DNA of 64,000 bases, taken from the NCBI RefSeq assembly GCF_030503675.1, contig NZ_CP129964.1:1550001-1614000 (forward strand). The letters run 5' to 3'. The translations under genes were made by a program, and so were the position numbers. The DNA is from Lutimonas zeaxanthinifaciens. Lineage in GTDB: Bacteria > Bacteroidota > Bacteroidia > Flavobacteriales > Flavobacteriaceae. Below, piece by piece: positions 35,672-45,368 of this stretch. The notes beneath the pieces are model-generated. The model was not told the origin of the DNA. It saw nothing but the letters and a program-made list of their open reading frames with translations, and searched no databases. The number at the start of each line of letters is the position of its first letter. Within the stretch, counting starts at the first letter, position 1.

Positions 35672-37471
35672 ATGACTCAAAAAGCACTGATTTTATTGAT
35701 TTTCATCGCCTTCATCGCAGGTTGTAAAAAGGAATCTCATCAAAAGCAGATAAAAAACCCTGATGAAGTTAAGGCAGAGCTGACAGCTTTGTTAGAAGAT
35801 TATTATGCAGAAAGCATGAGATTGGACCCATTGATGGCAACGAGCAACGGAATATATACATATAATGACCAGTTCCCAGATTACTTATCCAAAAGTTATA
35901 AGGATAGCATGATTTCCTTTAACAAGAGGTATCTTAAAAGAGCCGAGGAAATAGAAAGCAGCTATCTTTCACAAACCGATTCTGTGAGTAAAGCAGTAAT
36001 GATCTGGAAGTTGAACATGGAGCTGAACAGGTTAAAATTCAGAATTGAGTTGTTTCCATTGGATCAGCTTTCAGGTAAGAACCTACTGATGGGGAAATTC
36101 GCAACGGGTTCAAGCGCTCAGCCATTTAAAACGGTTGAGGATTATGAGAATTGGTTAAAGCGTTTGGATGGATTTGTTCTTTGGTTGGACGCTGCTGAGC
36201 AAAGAATGAAAGAAGGAGCAAGTATTCGCTATATCCTGCCAAGTTCTTTGATCTTAAAAGTTGTCCCTCAGTTAAAGGCAATGACCGAGGATCAGGTTGA
36301 AGAACATTTGTTTTATTCTCCCGTCAGGAACTTCCCTACTACATTTTCAGAGGAGGATAAGGAACGATTAACAGAGGCTTATTCTGCTATGATCGAGGAA
36401 AAATTGATTCCGGCTTTTAAATCTTTATATGACTATGTCAGTGTGGAATATCTGGAGCAAGGCAGAAATTCAAGTGGCATCGATGCCATACCTAATGGAA
36501 AAGAATTTTATGAATTTACAATTTTGAACTACACGACCACAGATCTTTCAGCTGAGGAAATTCATCAAATAGGTCTAGATGAAGTTGCAAGGATCTATGC
36601 CGAAATGGAAAATGTCAAAGAGGAAGTTGGATTTGAAGGTAGTATGACTGCTTTTTTCGATCACATCAGAACAAGCGAAAAATTGATGCCATTTAAATCA
36701 ACAGATCAGGTGATCAACAATTTTAATCGGATTCATAAAGCCATGAAACCGAATTTAAAGAAATTGTTTTTTGAGGCTCCAAAAACAAAGTTTGAAGTAA
36801 AAAGGACAGAAGCTTTCAGAGAGGCATCTGCAAGTGCACAATACAATCAGGGATCTCTGGAGGAAGGTCGAGCGGGTATATTTTATGTGCCGATTCCGGA
36901 TGCATCTAAATACAATACTTTCTATGATGAATCACTTTTTCTTCATGAAGCTATTCCCGGCCATCATTATCAGATCGCTTTAACACAGGAGAATGATTCG
37001 CTTCCGGATTTTCGAAAAAACTTATGGTTCAGCGCCTATGGGGAAGGTTGGGCGCTATACACCGAATCATTAGGTAAGGAGTTGGGCTTGTATAAAGATC
37101 CCTATCAGTATTTCGGGATGCTCAACGCAGAGATGCACAGAGCCATCAGACTCGTTGTAGACACGGGGTTGCATTCTAAAGGATGGACAAGAGAGCAGGC
37201 CATTCAATATTCCATGGATCATGAAGCGCTGACCAAAAACCGAATTACAAGTGAAGTGGAGCGGTATATGGCTCGGCCCGGACAGGCACTTTCATACAAA
37301 ATTGGGCAGCTAAAAATTATCGAATTAAGAAAAAGGGCAGAGGAAAATTTAGGAGAAAAGTTTGATGTGAGGGCCTTTCATCATGAAATCCTCAAAACAG
37401 GATGTATCCCCCTTTCAATTTTGGAGGAGCAGATTGAACTTTGGGTACGGTCTCAACAAGAAGCTAACTAA
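35672..37471 (+). CDS. DUF885-family lipoprotein, predicted zinc metallopeptidase
   Basis: 599 residues. Lipobox FIAGC places the mature N-terminus at Cys-18. The DUF885 domain fills the rest. Its metal-site motif HEAIPGHH starts at His-425, and EGWALYTESLGKELG follows about 50 residues later, giving the second Glu expected of a gluzincin-type site. Family members are thought to be carboxypeptidase-like, but few are characterised. Together with the S10, M24B and M1 enzymes it forms a set of exported peptidases in this region. TATATTTAG shortly upstream is one base off the -7 consensus. Confidence 0.85.
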   Translation: MTQKALILLIFIAFIAGCKKESHQKQIKNPDEVKAELTALLEDYYAESMRLDPLMATSNGIYTYNDQFPDYLSKSYKDSMISFNKRYLKRAEEIESSYLSQTDSVSKAVMIWKLNMELNRLKFRIELFPLDQLSGKNLLMGKFATGSSAQPFKTVEDYENWLKRLDGFVLWLDAAEQRMKEGASIRYILPSSLILKVVPQLKAMTEDQVEEHLFYSPVRNFPTTFSEEDKERLTEAYSAMIEEKLIPAFKSLYDYVSVEYLEQGRNSSGIDAIPNGKEFYEFTILNYTTTDLSAEEIHQIGLDEVARIYAEMENVKEEVGFEGSMTAFFDHIRTSEKLMPFKSTDQVINNFNRIHKAMKPNLKKLFFEAPKTKFEVKRTEAFREASASAQYNQGSLEEGRAGIFYVPIPDASKYNTFYDESLFLHEAIPGHHYQIALTQENDSLPDFRKNLWFSAYGEGWALYTESLGKELGLYKDPYQYFGMLNAEMHRAIRLVVDTGLHSKGWTREQAIQYSMDHEALTKNRITSEVERYMARPGQALSYKIGQLKIIELRKRAEENLGEKFDVRAFHHEILKTGCIPLSILEEQIELWVRSQQEAN

Positions 37472-37634
37472 CTCAAATTTAAGGTAATAAATTTTCTTAA
37501 ATTCAGTAATTGTCCAATATTTTTCGATTTTTGACGTTAATAAATTGACGTTGGGAATAAGATTCTAAGGATCTTTTGATTATTAACGGTTTTTTTATAA
37601 TTTTCGGCGTCTTTAAAACAATAACAAAATTTAT

Positions 37635-38828
37635 ATGAAAAGGAGTGTTAATATTAAGTATTTCCTACTTATTATTTTCTTTGTTTTTAACAGTTTTAGT
37701 GTTTCAACATCCATTCGTGACCTTAATCACGGGGATATTAACACGGAAGAAAGGCTGAATAAAGACGTACCTCTGGTTTTTTATTCCGAAGAAACTACTG
37801 CTCGGGTGAATAAGAAACTTGACTCCCTTTTTACACGATACAACAAAAGATATGATTTTCATGGTTCGGTTATTGTTGCTAAAAAAGGCAAAGTAATCTT
37901 TAAGGATCATTACGGATATGCAGATTTTAAAAACAGATCCAAGATTGATGACTCCTCTATTTTTCAACTTGCTTCGGTGAGCAAACAGTTTACGGCAGCA
38001 GCGGTGCTGATATTATACGAAGAAGGCAAATTAGAACTTGACGACAAAGTAACCCGGTTTTATCCTGACTTTCCTTACCCTGAAGTGACCATCAGACAAC
38101 TTTTAAATCATACCTCGGGCTTACCAAAATATTTTTGGCTTGCTGAACATAAATGGGATAAAGAATACGTTCCGTCCAATAAAGAAATGATGAAGATGAT
38201 GAGCGAACACGATGTACAGCGTTTTTTTAGTCCCGGAGCTAATTTTGATTATTCAAATACAGGATATTTTGTATTGGCCTCTGTGGTAGAGAAGGTGACC
38301 GGATCAACATTCGGAGAATTTGTACAGGATCATATTTTTGATCCACTTTTCATGAACAACACCTTTGTTTATCGCTACGAGAAGGACGAATTGAAAGAAG
38401 GCCAACTCAATGGATACAGGGTGTACAGAAGAAGATGGCATGCTAAAATAGGAGGTACTGTCAATGACGGAATTGTCGGAGACAAAAATGTATATTCAAC
38501 CACTGAAGACATGATGAAATGGGTTCAGGGGCTTAACTCGGGCAAGATCATTTCAAAGAAAACTTTAGAGGAAATGTATACTCGTGGTGAAACTAAATAC
38601 AAAAGAAAAGTACCATACGGTTTTGGTTTTAGAATAAAGGAGGATGATCGTGGAAAAGTGGTCTATCACAATGGAAAATGGAACGGATTCAGCACTTCAT
38701 TAATGCAATATACTGATGAGGACCTTGTGGTTATCACACTTGAGCATTCCAATTACAACTCCATGAAAACCCTAAATCAGAAGATCAAGAAGATTGTTGA
38801 TCAGAATTTTAACTTACCTGTCGAGTAA
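37635..38828 (+). CDS. Exported serine hydrolase of the beta-lactamase/penicillin-binding (class C-like) family
   Basis: 397 residues with a signal peptide. The SxxK motif is SVSK (Ser-114, Lys-117), the second motif is YSN with Tyr-206, and a HNGKWNG segment near residue 352 takes the place of the KTG/HxG box. This is the layout of class C-like serine hydrolases (AmpC, D-aminopeptidase, EstB types), most of which are not beta-lactamases. A true substrate, ester or D-amino-acid peptide, cannot be told. It stands alone between DUF885 and the convergent lysA; the 163-base upstream gap is A+T-rich with a weak TAATTTTC. Confidence 0.85.
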   Translation: MKRSVNIKYFLLIIFFVFNSFSVSTSIRDLNHGDINTEERLNKDVPLVFYSEETTARVNKKLDSLFTRYNKRYDFHGSVIVAKKGKVIFKDHYGYADFKNRSKIDDSSIFQLASVSKQFTAAAVLILYEEGKLELDDKVTRFYPDFPYPEVTIRQLLNHTSGLPKYFWLAEHKWDKEYVPSNKEMMKMMSEHDVQRFFSPGANFDYSNTGYFVLASVVEKVTGSTFGEFVQDHIFDPLFMNNTFVYRYEKDELKEGQLNGYRVYRRRWHAKIGGTVNDGIVGDKNVYSTTEDMMKWVQGLNSGKIISKKTLEEMYTRGETKYKRKVPYGFGFRIKEDDRGKVVYHNGKWNGFSTSLMQYTDEDLVVITLEHSNYNSMKTLNQKIKKIVDQNFNLPVE

Positions 38829-38845
38829 CTTATTTTTTTACTTTA

Positions 38846-40057
38846 TTAAACTGGAAGCGAAACAGCAATCTGCTTGTTGAGTATATCTTCAATGGTCTCG
38901 CGTTCCCTAATTAGATAGTCTTTTCCTTTATTTACCAATACCTCAGCCGGCCTGTATCTGGAATTATAATTTGAAGCCATTGAATAGCAATAGGCACCCG
39001 CGTTTTTAAAACTCAAAATATCACCTTCTTTGATCTCACTGATTTGCCTGTTTGTACCAAATGTATCGGTCTCACAGATATAACCCACAACCGTGTAAAA
39101 CCTTTTTTTACCCTTGGAATTTGAGAGGTTTTCAATATGGTGATAGGAGTCATAGAACATGGGCCTGATCAAATGATTTAACCCGGAATCAATTCCGGCG
39201 AAAACGGTTGAAGTAGTTTGTTTTACTACATTGACGTTTACTAGAAACTGTCCGGCTTCACTTACCAGAAACTTACCGGGTTCAAACATTAATGTCAAAT
39301 CCTTACCTGTTTCTGCACAAAAATCATTGAATCTTTTCGATAATTTTTCGCCAAGTTCTTCAATGTCTGTTTGAATATCACCCTCTTTATAAGGAACCTT
39401 AAAACCCGAACCAAAATCAATATATTCAAGATCTTTGAAAGATGCGGCTACGTTAAACAATATTTCAGTAGCCCTTAAAAAGGCATCAATATCATAAATG
39501 TCTGATCCTGTATGCATATGAACTCCATTGATCATCATTCCGGTGTTTTCTACCACTCGGTGTATATGTGGTAACTGATGTATTGAAATTCCGAACTTGG
39601 AATCAATATGACCCACTGATATCTTTTTGTTTCCGCCGGCCATTACATGTGGGTTCATGCGAATACAGACAGGCACTTCCGGATGTTTCTGACCGAACTG
39701 CTCCAGAATTGAAATATTGTCAATGTTGATCTGCACACCAAGTTCCATGGCCTGCTCAATCTCATCCAAAGAGACTCCGTTGGGTGTGAAAATTATATTC
39801 TTTGGATCAAATCCTGCTTTTAAACCCAGCTGAACTTCCTGAACTGAAACTGTATCCAACCCGGAATTCAAGGATCGAAACAATTTCAATACGCTGATAT
39901 TCGAAAGGGCTTTTGCGGCGTAATTTATTTTTAAATTCTGAACCGAAGAAAATGCATTGGAAAGCCGGTTGTATTGCGATATTATTTTTTCTGCATCATA
40001 TACATACAAAGGGCTTTCGTATTTTTTCGTTAAGGAGATCAAAAATTTATTGGTCAT
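38846..40057 (-). CDS. lysA: Diaminopimelate decarboxylase
   Basis: 403 residues, fold-III PLP enzyme making L-lysine from meso-diaminopimelate. PLP Lys-49 lies in NYAAKALSN; HVGGG-type phosphate region is replaced by the family's HTGSDIYD and FGSGFKVPY; Cys in GYICETDTF and the GAYCYSMASNYNSR tail are active-site segments from the second subunit. It has its own strong promoter and no partner in an operon. Confidence 0.95.
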   Translation of the reverse strand: MTNKFLISLTKKYESPLYVYDAEKIISQYNRLSNAFSSVQNLKINYAAKALSNISVLKLFRSLNSGLDTVSVQEVQLGLKAGFDPKNIIFTPNGVSLDEIEQAMELGVQINIDNISILEQFGQKHPEVPVCIRMNPHVMAGGNKKISVGHIDSKFGISIHQLPHIHRVVENTGMMINGVHMHTGSDIYDIDAFLRATEILFNVAASFKDLEYIDFGSGFKVPYKEGDIQTDIEELGEKLSKRFNDFCAETGKDLTLMFEPGKFLVSEAGQFLVNVNVVKQTTSTVFAGIDSGLNHLIRPMFYDSYHHIENLSNSKGKKRFYTVVGYICETDTFGTNRQISEIKEGDILSFKNAGAYCYSMASNYNSRYRPAEVLVNKGKDYLIRERETIEDILNKQIAVSLPV

Positions 40058-40076
40058 GACTTAAGTTTTATCAGGG

Positions 40077-40105
40077 CAAAAGTAGCACACTGATACTATT
40101 TTCAA
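40077..40105 (-). promoter_or_regulatory. lysA promoter (TTG-N18-TACTTTTG)
   Basis: On the minus strand TTG (40105-40103) is followed after 18 bases by TACTTTTG (40084-40077), a full match to the Bacteroidota promoter. It lies 19 bases before the lysA ATG. Confidence 0.75.
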
Positions 40106-40156
40106 AATTTTTGAAAAATAATAACAGAATGCCTCAATTCGTGAAATTTTAATTGA

Positions 40157-41386
40157 TTAGTATTTTTTTGCCGTCAGCTCAGCAATTTTTACGATGACCT
40201 CGGTCGCTTTGATCATTGATTCTATAGGAACATATTCATATCGTCCGTGAAAATTATGTCCACCTGCGAAGATATTTGGACAGGGAAGCCCCATGTACGA
40301 AAGTTGTGACCCATCTGTTCCTCCTCGAATTGCTTTGATCAAAGGATCAATACCAAGATCCTTCATTGCTTCTTCGGCAATGTCAACAATATGAATGACC
40401 GGCTCAACCTTTTCGCGCATATTGAAATACTGGTCTTTTATTTCTACTTCGATTGCCTGAGATCCATGTTTTTCATTGATGGCTCTCGCAGCCTCTAGCA
40501 TAACATTTTTGCGCTTCTCGAATAAAGCCTTGTCGTGGTCCCTGATGATATATTCCAAGGTTGTTTTTTCGACTTCTCCCTGCATGTCTGCCAGGTGAAA
40601 AAATCCTTCATAGCCTTCTGTCTCCTGAGGGATTTCATTTTTTGGCAGCGCATTGATAAAGTCAGCAGCGATTAACATGGAATTGATCATTTTACCTTTT
40701 GCGTAGCCTGGATGAACAATTTTCCCATGGATAGTGACCACTGCTCCTGCCGCGTTAAAATTTTCATATTCCAATTCTCCTACCTGGCTGCCATCCATGG
40801 TATAGGCCCATTCAGCGCCAAATTTCTTCACGTCAAATTTATGAGCCCCTCTTCCTATTTCTTCGTCCGGAGTAAATCCAATTCGGATCGATCCATGCTT
40901 AATTTCAGGATGGGCTATCAAATATTCCATGGCCGTAACGATCTCTGTAACTCCTGCCTTGTCATCTGCCCCCAATAGAGTAGTGCCGTCGGTGGTGATC
41001 AGCGTCTGGCCTTTATACAATAACAAATCTTCAAAATAGGAAGGGGATAGAACGATATTCTCTTCCTTATTCAAAATTAAATCTTCTCCTTGATAATTTT
41101 TATGGATCTGCGGCTTTACACCTGTAGCAGTGTAATCCGGACTGGTATCAAAATGAGCTATAAAGCCTATGGTAGGGACCTCATGATCTACGTTTGAAGG
41201 TAAGGTAGCCATGATATAAGCGTTTTCATCTATACTTACATCCTCGAGCTTTAGGTCTTTCAGTTCCTGAACAAGATAATTGGCAAGTGCCCACTGTTTT
41301 TCGGTGCTTGGTGTTGCATTACTTTTCGGATCTGACTGTGTGTCATAACTGACATATTTTAAAAAACGTTCTGTGATATTCTTCAT
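40157..41386 (-). CDS. pepT: Peptidase T (tripeptide aminopeptidase)
   Basis: 409 residues, M20B family, cytoplasmic zinc enzyme releasing N-terminal residues from tripeptides. Metal-site motifs are in order: [53 protein letters not shown] and, near the end, [27 protein letters not shown]. Length fits the family. Single gene with its own promoter. Confidence 0.96.
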   Translation of the reverse strand: MKNITERFLKYVSYDTQSDPKSNATPSTEKQWALANYLVQELKDLKLEDVSIDENAYIMATLPSNVDHEVPTIGFIAHFDTSPDYTATGVKPQIHKNYQGEDLILNKEENIVLSPSYFEDLLLYKGQTLITTDGTTLLGADDKAGVTEIVTAMEYLIAHPEIKHGSIRIGFTPDEEIGRGAHKFDVKKFGAEWAYTMDGSQVGELEYENFNAAGAVVTIHGKIVHPGYAKGKMINSMLIAADFINALPKNEIPQETEGYEGFFHLADMQGEVEKTTLEYIIRDHDKALFEKRKNVMLEAARAINEKHGSQAIEVEIKDQYFNMREKVEPVIHIVDIAEEAMKDLGIDPLIKAIRGGTDGSQLSYMGLPCPNIFAGGHNFHGRYEYVPIESMIKATEVIVKIAELTAKKY

Positions 41387-41401
41387 GGTCTAATGTTTCA
41401 T

Positions 41402-41429
41402 CAAATGTAATTAATCTCAACTAGAACAA
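41402..41429 (-). promoter_or_regulatory. pepT promoter (TTG-N17-TACATTTG)
   Basis: Minus-strand TTG (41429-41427) and TACATTTG (41409-41402) are 17 bases apart; the -7 box ends 15 bases before the pepT ATG. The promoter abuts the terminator of the upstream gene. Confidence 0.65.
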
Positions 41430-41430
41430 T

Positions 41431-41462
41431 AAAAAAAGATTGCCTTGAAGACAATCTTTTTT
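41431..41462 (-). terminator. Terminator after the two-domain lipoprotein gene
   Basis: CAATCTTTTTT (41452-41462) and its reverse complement AAAAAAGATTG form an 11-bp stem with a 9-base loop. Read leftwards the second arm ends in a T-run (complement of the A-run at 41431-41437). It insulates pepT from the gene ending at 41484. Confidence 0.85.
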
Positions 41463-41483
41463 ACTTTATTTGATTCTGGAATA

Positions 41484-42665
41484 TCAGGGGGTTAAAGCCT
41501 CAGGACAAACTTTAACATGTGCAATGAAATAGGATTCAGGATCCCATTCGATCCAGGTTGCAGAAAAACTTTTTTTGTTCAATCCTGTTAGATTTATATC
41601 AAAGGCATCAGGGGATAAAGTTGACTGACCTCTTTCATCCAGTGGATATTTATTGCTTCCAAAATATAGGTTTACATCGGTTAATGACAGATCCGCATTA
41701 CTTAAAACAATATCCACTTTGGCGTACAGTTTACCGTCACCTCCCTGAACATTTAGCTTCATTTCACCAATAAGGATGCTGTTTGAAGTGTCGCATTGGA
41801 AGGCGCTCGCATATAAAGGATATGTGTAATTAACGCCCCCGGGAACATAATGTTGAGAATTTTCATAAACCAAATTCGTCCATCCCCATTGTCCAAAATC
41901 TTCAAGCAGGCATGTTGATTGAGCATTGCTTGAATAGGCATAAGCGTCCATGCATCCCTCATCGGAATTTGTATCCGTACCAGTGTTTCCGGTGTTTCCG
42001 TCAATTCCTCCAATTGTTGTGTCATTATCGCTGCTTGTGCTGTTTCCTTCATTCTCTTCATCTTCGCAATCAACGGATTCATAGTTTATGATCCACCCCC
42101 AACGATTTCCATCAAATTCAATTTGACCTTTTCCAAAGGCTGTTTCATTGGCTTTTGTGTTATCACCATCTCTTTTAACAACTACGGCATGTGCAATAAT
42201 GGATACTTCTTCTCCAATTTTGTTGATTGGATGGGTATATACATATTCATGTACGTAGTCGTGAGTAGCCTGATAGGTAAACCTGCCAATCTGAGGATTG
42301 CCACTGTTGGTAAATGGGGCGCCACCTATATCACCAATAAATAAATGGGTTTCTTGCAACAACCATTCACTTTCAGTGATTTCATAACTGACGTAAATAT
42401 AGTTTTCATCATTGGAAACATAAACAGTACCAACCTCAATATGCTGTCCGGCCATCAAAGGAAAATCGATAGGATCCTCACAGCTTTGAGACTCCACGTC
42501 TTCTTTGGTCATTAAGGTTGTTTGTGGTTCTTGGTTAACATTCTTGCTTAAAGATGATGAACCGTTGATCGAGTTTAAGGAATCAATTTGATCTTCCGAA
42601 TTGCATGAAATAAATGAAACGAACAAAAGAGCCAAACCAATTACAATACTTTTTTTCTTTTTCAT
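41484..42665 (-). CDS. Uncharacterised two-domain lipoprotein
   Basis: 393 residues. Lipobox FISC (Cys about 21). Domain one (about 65-205) has HIEVGTVYVSNDENYIYVSY, then W-LLQETHLFIG and GNPQIGRFTYQATHD, and ends SIIAHAVV; this beta-rich pattern recurs in Bacteroidota surface lipoproteins. A linker rich in Ser, Asn, Thr, Asp and Gly (about 213-245) leads to domain two (about 246-393), with WGWTNLVYENSQHY, YPLYASAFQCDTSN, LYAKVDIVLSNADLSL and a C-terminal HVKVCPEAL. The two domains look like variations of one theme (motif V.I...D..L....LYFG). No function is known. It heads no operon visible; its own terminator follows. Confidence 0.65.
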   Translation of the reverse strand: MKKKKSIVIGLALLFVSFISCNSEDQIDSLNSINGSSSLSKNVNQEPQTTLMTKEDVESQSCEDPIDFPLMAGQHIEVGTVYVSNDENYIYVSYEITESEWLLQETHLFIGDIGGAPFTNSGNPQIGRFTYQATHDYVHEYVYTHPINKIGEEVSIIAHAVVVKRDGDNTKANETAFGKGQIEFDGNRWGWIINYESVDCEDEENEGNSTSSDNDTTIGGIDGNTGNTGTDTNSDEGCMDAYAYSSNAQSTCLLEDFGQWGWTNLVYENSQHYVPGGVNYTYPLYASAFQCDTSNSILIGEMKLNVQGGDGKLYAKVDIVLSNADLSLTDVNLYFGSNKYPLDERGQSTLSPDAFDINLTGLNKKSFSATWIEWDPESYFIAHVKVCPEALTP

Positions 42666-42747
42666 AGCGTTGTATTATAATAATTAGTTGAGCAGAACAG
42701 GGGAAGATTCTTATCAACTTAAATAACGCTATTTTTGGGGGAATATT

Positions 42748-43314
42748 TTATTCCTGAAATGAAATTTCATTAAAAATACTGAAGGAGGCACAAATTCGTT
42801 CCGAAACGAATTCATCACCATAAATTTTAGAAGTAAATGTATAGTATTCATCAACTTTATGTTGCACATAAACTTCCAGATAGTGCCAGCTTAAATCTTC
42901 ACTTTTTCCTGTTGCAATATGATAATAGGCCGGCTGCCCCAGATATTCTCCAAACCCTGATTTAACCGGAATCAATTTTAAGTTTCTGCTGGCATTTTCA
43001 GCAACCCTCACCTCAAAATCCTTATTAAGTACCAATTCGCCCTGATGCCAGGCAATATCAAGAATGAAGGTTTCTCTTAAGTGTTTGGTGGTATCCGCGG
43101 TATAAAGTGCCGATTGATATTCGTCGTAGTAAAGCTCAGTTTTCCAGTTACTTGGAACATCAATTTCAAAATGGTTCAAAACATCTTTATAGGTCTTGGT
43201 TTGTGTGTAGCTTCTTGGTGTATTACATTCAAACTCTTTTTCAAACTTACTTTGTTCACAGGATGTGATCAAAAGGATTAGCGCGAGGTATATGACATTA
43301 AAAAAATATTTCAT
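42748..43314 (-). CDS. Small lipoprotein of unknown function
   Basis: 188 residues with a lipobox LITSC (Cys about 19). The mature part holds YKDVLNHFEIDVPSNWKTELYYD, a phrase common in PsbP/DUF1795-like folds that often begin with a short amphipathic helix and IPxxW, followed by beta strands. It is 3 bases after the upstream gene at 43318, so the two are co-transcribed. No catalytic residues can be proposed. Confidence 0.65.
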   Translation of the reverse strand: MKYFFNVIYLALILLITSCEQSKFEKEFECNTPRSYTQTKTYKDVLNHFEIDVPSNWKTELYYDEYQSALYTADTTKHLRETFILDIAWHQGELVLNKDFEVRVAENASRNLKLIPVKSGFGEYLGQPAYYHIATGKSEDLSWHYLEVYVQHKVDEYYTFTSKIYGDEFVSERICASFSIFNEISFQE

Positions 43315-43317
43315 GGA

Positions 43318-44355
43318 TTACTTTATTTTTATCTTGACAATTTCTTCATGCCCGGAGAGCCAGATTTCATCAGATCCGGAAAAACGAAGACTATAATATC
43401 CTGTATCGTGAATTTTGTTCCAATTTTCACCCGCATCCTGACTGAAGTAAAGGCCTTCAGTCGATACAGCAACTATTTTTTTTCCATTACTTCCGGGAAC
43501 GTACTGTACGCAACTAATATAACCCGGAGAATCCGAATCAATTAACTTCCAGCTATGGCCACCATCAGAGCTACGGGCTTTTGCATTTATGCCGTTCTTT
43601 TTTTCTTCCCAGTTACCACCCATTATGATACCGTTATTCTCATCATAAAAATCTGAGGTGAATATACCAGTCATTTTACCACCTTGAATTATTGGGGTTT
43701 CCTTGACGTCCCATGATCCTCCTTTATCACCCGATATTAATACTCTTGCTTTAGTGCCGCCGGTAACAATCCAGACTTTGTTATTGACAGCAGAAATATT
43801 CGTGTTACTTGCAGCGAAGGCAGCTTCCCCTTCAAACACTTCTGGAAGTTCTGAGCATTCTGTTTTTTGCCAGGTATTTCCTGCATCCGAAGTTCTAATT
43901 ACAGAAAGACAATCCTCAACAGGATCTCCCATGGCAATCCCATTATTTTCATCTATAAACAACATGGAATCATAAAAAACTTTTTCATGCACTTCTTTAT
44001 AGACCAATTCGCGAGAGCCCAAAGGTTTATTGGGATCAATTTTATATAATAAAGCCGGACTCTCGATACTCAGAATAAATATATGTTTACCGTTAAAGGC
44101 AATGGCTCGGAATTGAGGAAATCTTCCCTCAAAACTAATCGAATCCATTTCGATTTTATCATTTTTGATTCTACCGTATTTTCCATTAGAACCTGCAAAC
44201 CACAGTGTATTTTCATCCATAACCTGTATCGCCCTTATGCTTACATTTGGCAGATCAAAACTGTTTAGGGTGGATACCTGAGGACCAACCTGTGCATTCA
44301 GACAAAATACAGAAAAAAGAAAAGAAATAAGTAATACCTTTATAGTACGCATCAT
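43318..44355 (-). CDS. Exported YCF48/BNR-repeat beta-propeller protein
   Basis: 345 residues with a signal peptide (cleavage near LNAQ, about 22). Several BNR/Asp-box-like units appear: SVIRTSDAGNTWQKTE, VLISGDKGGSWDVKE, AKARSSDGGHSWKLID and GLYFSQDAGENWNKIH, in the S-x-D-x-G-x-T/S-W pattern. The family includes the Ycf48 photosystem assembly factor and many exported Bacteroidota proteins; sialidase activity is not implied because no Arg triad can be seen. First gene of a unit with the lipoprotein ending at 42748. Has its own promoter. Confidence 0.8.
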   Translation of the reverse strand: MMRTIKVLLISFLFSVFCLNAQVGPQVSTLNSFDLPNVSIRAIQVMDENTLWFAGSNGKYGRIKNDKIEMDSISFEGRFPQFRAIAFNGKHIFILSIESPALLYKIDPNKPLGSRELVYKEVHEKVFYDSMLFIDENNGIAMGDPVEDCLSVIRTSDAGNTWQKTECSELPEVFEGEAAFAASNTNISAVNNKVWIVTGGTKARVLISGDKGGSWDVKETPIIQGGKMTGIFTSDFYDENNGIIMGGNWEEKKNGINAKARSSDGGHSWKLIDSDSPGYISCVQYVPGSNGKKIVAVSTEGLYFSQDAGENWNKIHDTGYYSLRFSGSDEIWLSGHEEIVKIKIK

Positions 44356-44374
44356 TTGGAGGCTAAGATTTTTC

Positions 44375-44403
44375 CAAAAGTAATTTTTTTATATTTATCT
44401 CAA
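44375..44403 (-). promoter_or_regulatory. Promoter of the BNR-propeller gene (TTG-N18-TACTTTTG)
   Basis: Minus-strand TTG (44403-44401) and TACTTTTG (44382-44375) are 18 bases apart and lie 19 bases before the ATG at 44355. Confidence 0.7.
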
Positions 44404-44420
44404 CATAATAAATCAAATAA

Positions 44421-45302
44421 ATGAGGGCATTGGTTATTTCAGGAGGGGGGAGCAAAGGTGCTTTCGCGGGAGGTGTCGCTCAATATTTGATCGATGAAAA
44501 GGAAAAACAGTATGATTTGTTTTTGGGGACTTCAACGGGAAGTTTAATGCTGACACATCTTGCTCTTGGAAAAACCCTGGAACTTCAGCATATTTATTCT
44601 AATGTTGACCAGGATTCAATCTTCAGTATTTGTCCCTTCAAGATCAAAAAGTACAAAGGGCATACGCTGGTCGGAATCAATCATTTCAATACAATTAGAA
44701 GCTTTATTAAGGGCAGTAAGACCTTTGGTGAAAGCAAACATCTTAAAAAGCTGATTGATAGTCACATTTCAGATGATTACCTGAAGGCTGTGAAGGAATC
44801 GGGGAAAAAACTTATGATCACAGTTTCGAACCTGACTCTGAACCAAGTTGAATTTAAAGACCTTAAAGACCATTCATTTGATGATTTCCGTGATTTTATG
44901 TGGGCTTCGAGCAATTTTGTTCCCTTTATGAGCTTACTGGTCAAGGATAATTATGAATATGCCGATGGCGGTTTTGCGAATATGGTCCCCATAAGAGAGG
45001 CGATAAGGCAAGGAGCTACTGAGATTGATGCTATAGTCCTGGAAACTGAAGTGACACAGCTTAACCGATTACCTTCTAAAAATCCTTTTTCTTTGATCAC
45101 GAATCTGTTCAATTATATGCAGATACATATTGAAAAACACAACATTTCAATTGGTAAATTAGCCGCAGAGAACAGGCATGTCAAACTCAACATATATTAC
45201 ACGCCGATGGTCTTGACAACAAATAGCCTCGTTTTTCAAAAGGAAGATATGCGTAAGTGGTGGAAATCAGGCTTTGATTACGCACACAACAAACTGAAAT
45301 AA
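44421..45302 (+). CDS. Patatin-like phospholipase
   Basis: 293 residues, cytoplasmic. The oxyanion loop is GGGSKGAFAGG (8-18), the nucleophile Ser-38 lies in GTSTGS (the G-x-S-x-G elbow), and the catalytic Asp-182 is in ADGGFANMVPIREA. This Ser/Asp dyad defines the patatin family, which hydrolyses acyl chains of lipids. No signal peptide. It stands between the BNR-propeller gene (divergent) and the his leader, and is not obviously linked to either. Confidence 0.9.
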   Translation: MRALVISGGGSKGAFAGGVAQYLIDEKEKQYDLFLGTSTGSLMLTHLALGKTLELQHIYSNVDQDSIFSICPFKIKKYKGHTLVGINHFNTIRSFIKGSKTFGESKHLKKLIDSHISDDYLKAVKESGKKLMITVSNLTLNQVEFKDLKDHSFDDFRDFMWASSNFVPFMSLLVKDNYEYADGGFANMVPIREAIRQGATEIDAIVLETEVTQLNRLPSKNPFSLITNLFNYMQIHIEKHNISIGKLAAENRHVKLNIYYTPMVLTTNSLVFQKEDMRKWWKSGFDYAHNKLK

Positions 45303-45343
45303 ATTATTTTAACCTTAGTCATGGAATTTTTAAAATATATGTT

Positions 45344-45351
45344 TACATTTG
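45344..45351 (+). promoter_or_regulatory. -7 promoter box of the his operon
   Basis: TACATTTG matches TAnnTTTG and lies 17 bases before the leader-peptide ATG at 45369. No TTG is at the -33 position. Confidence 0.55.
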
Positions 45352-45368
45352 TGGCATATTTTAAAAAA

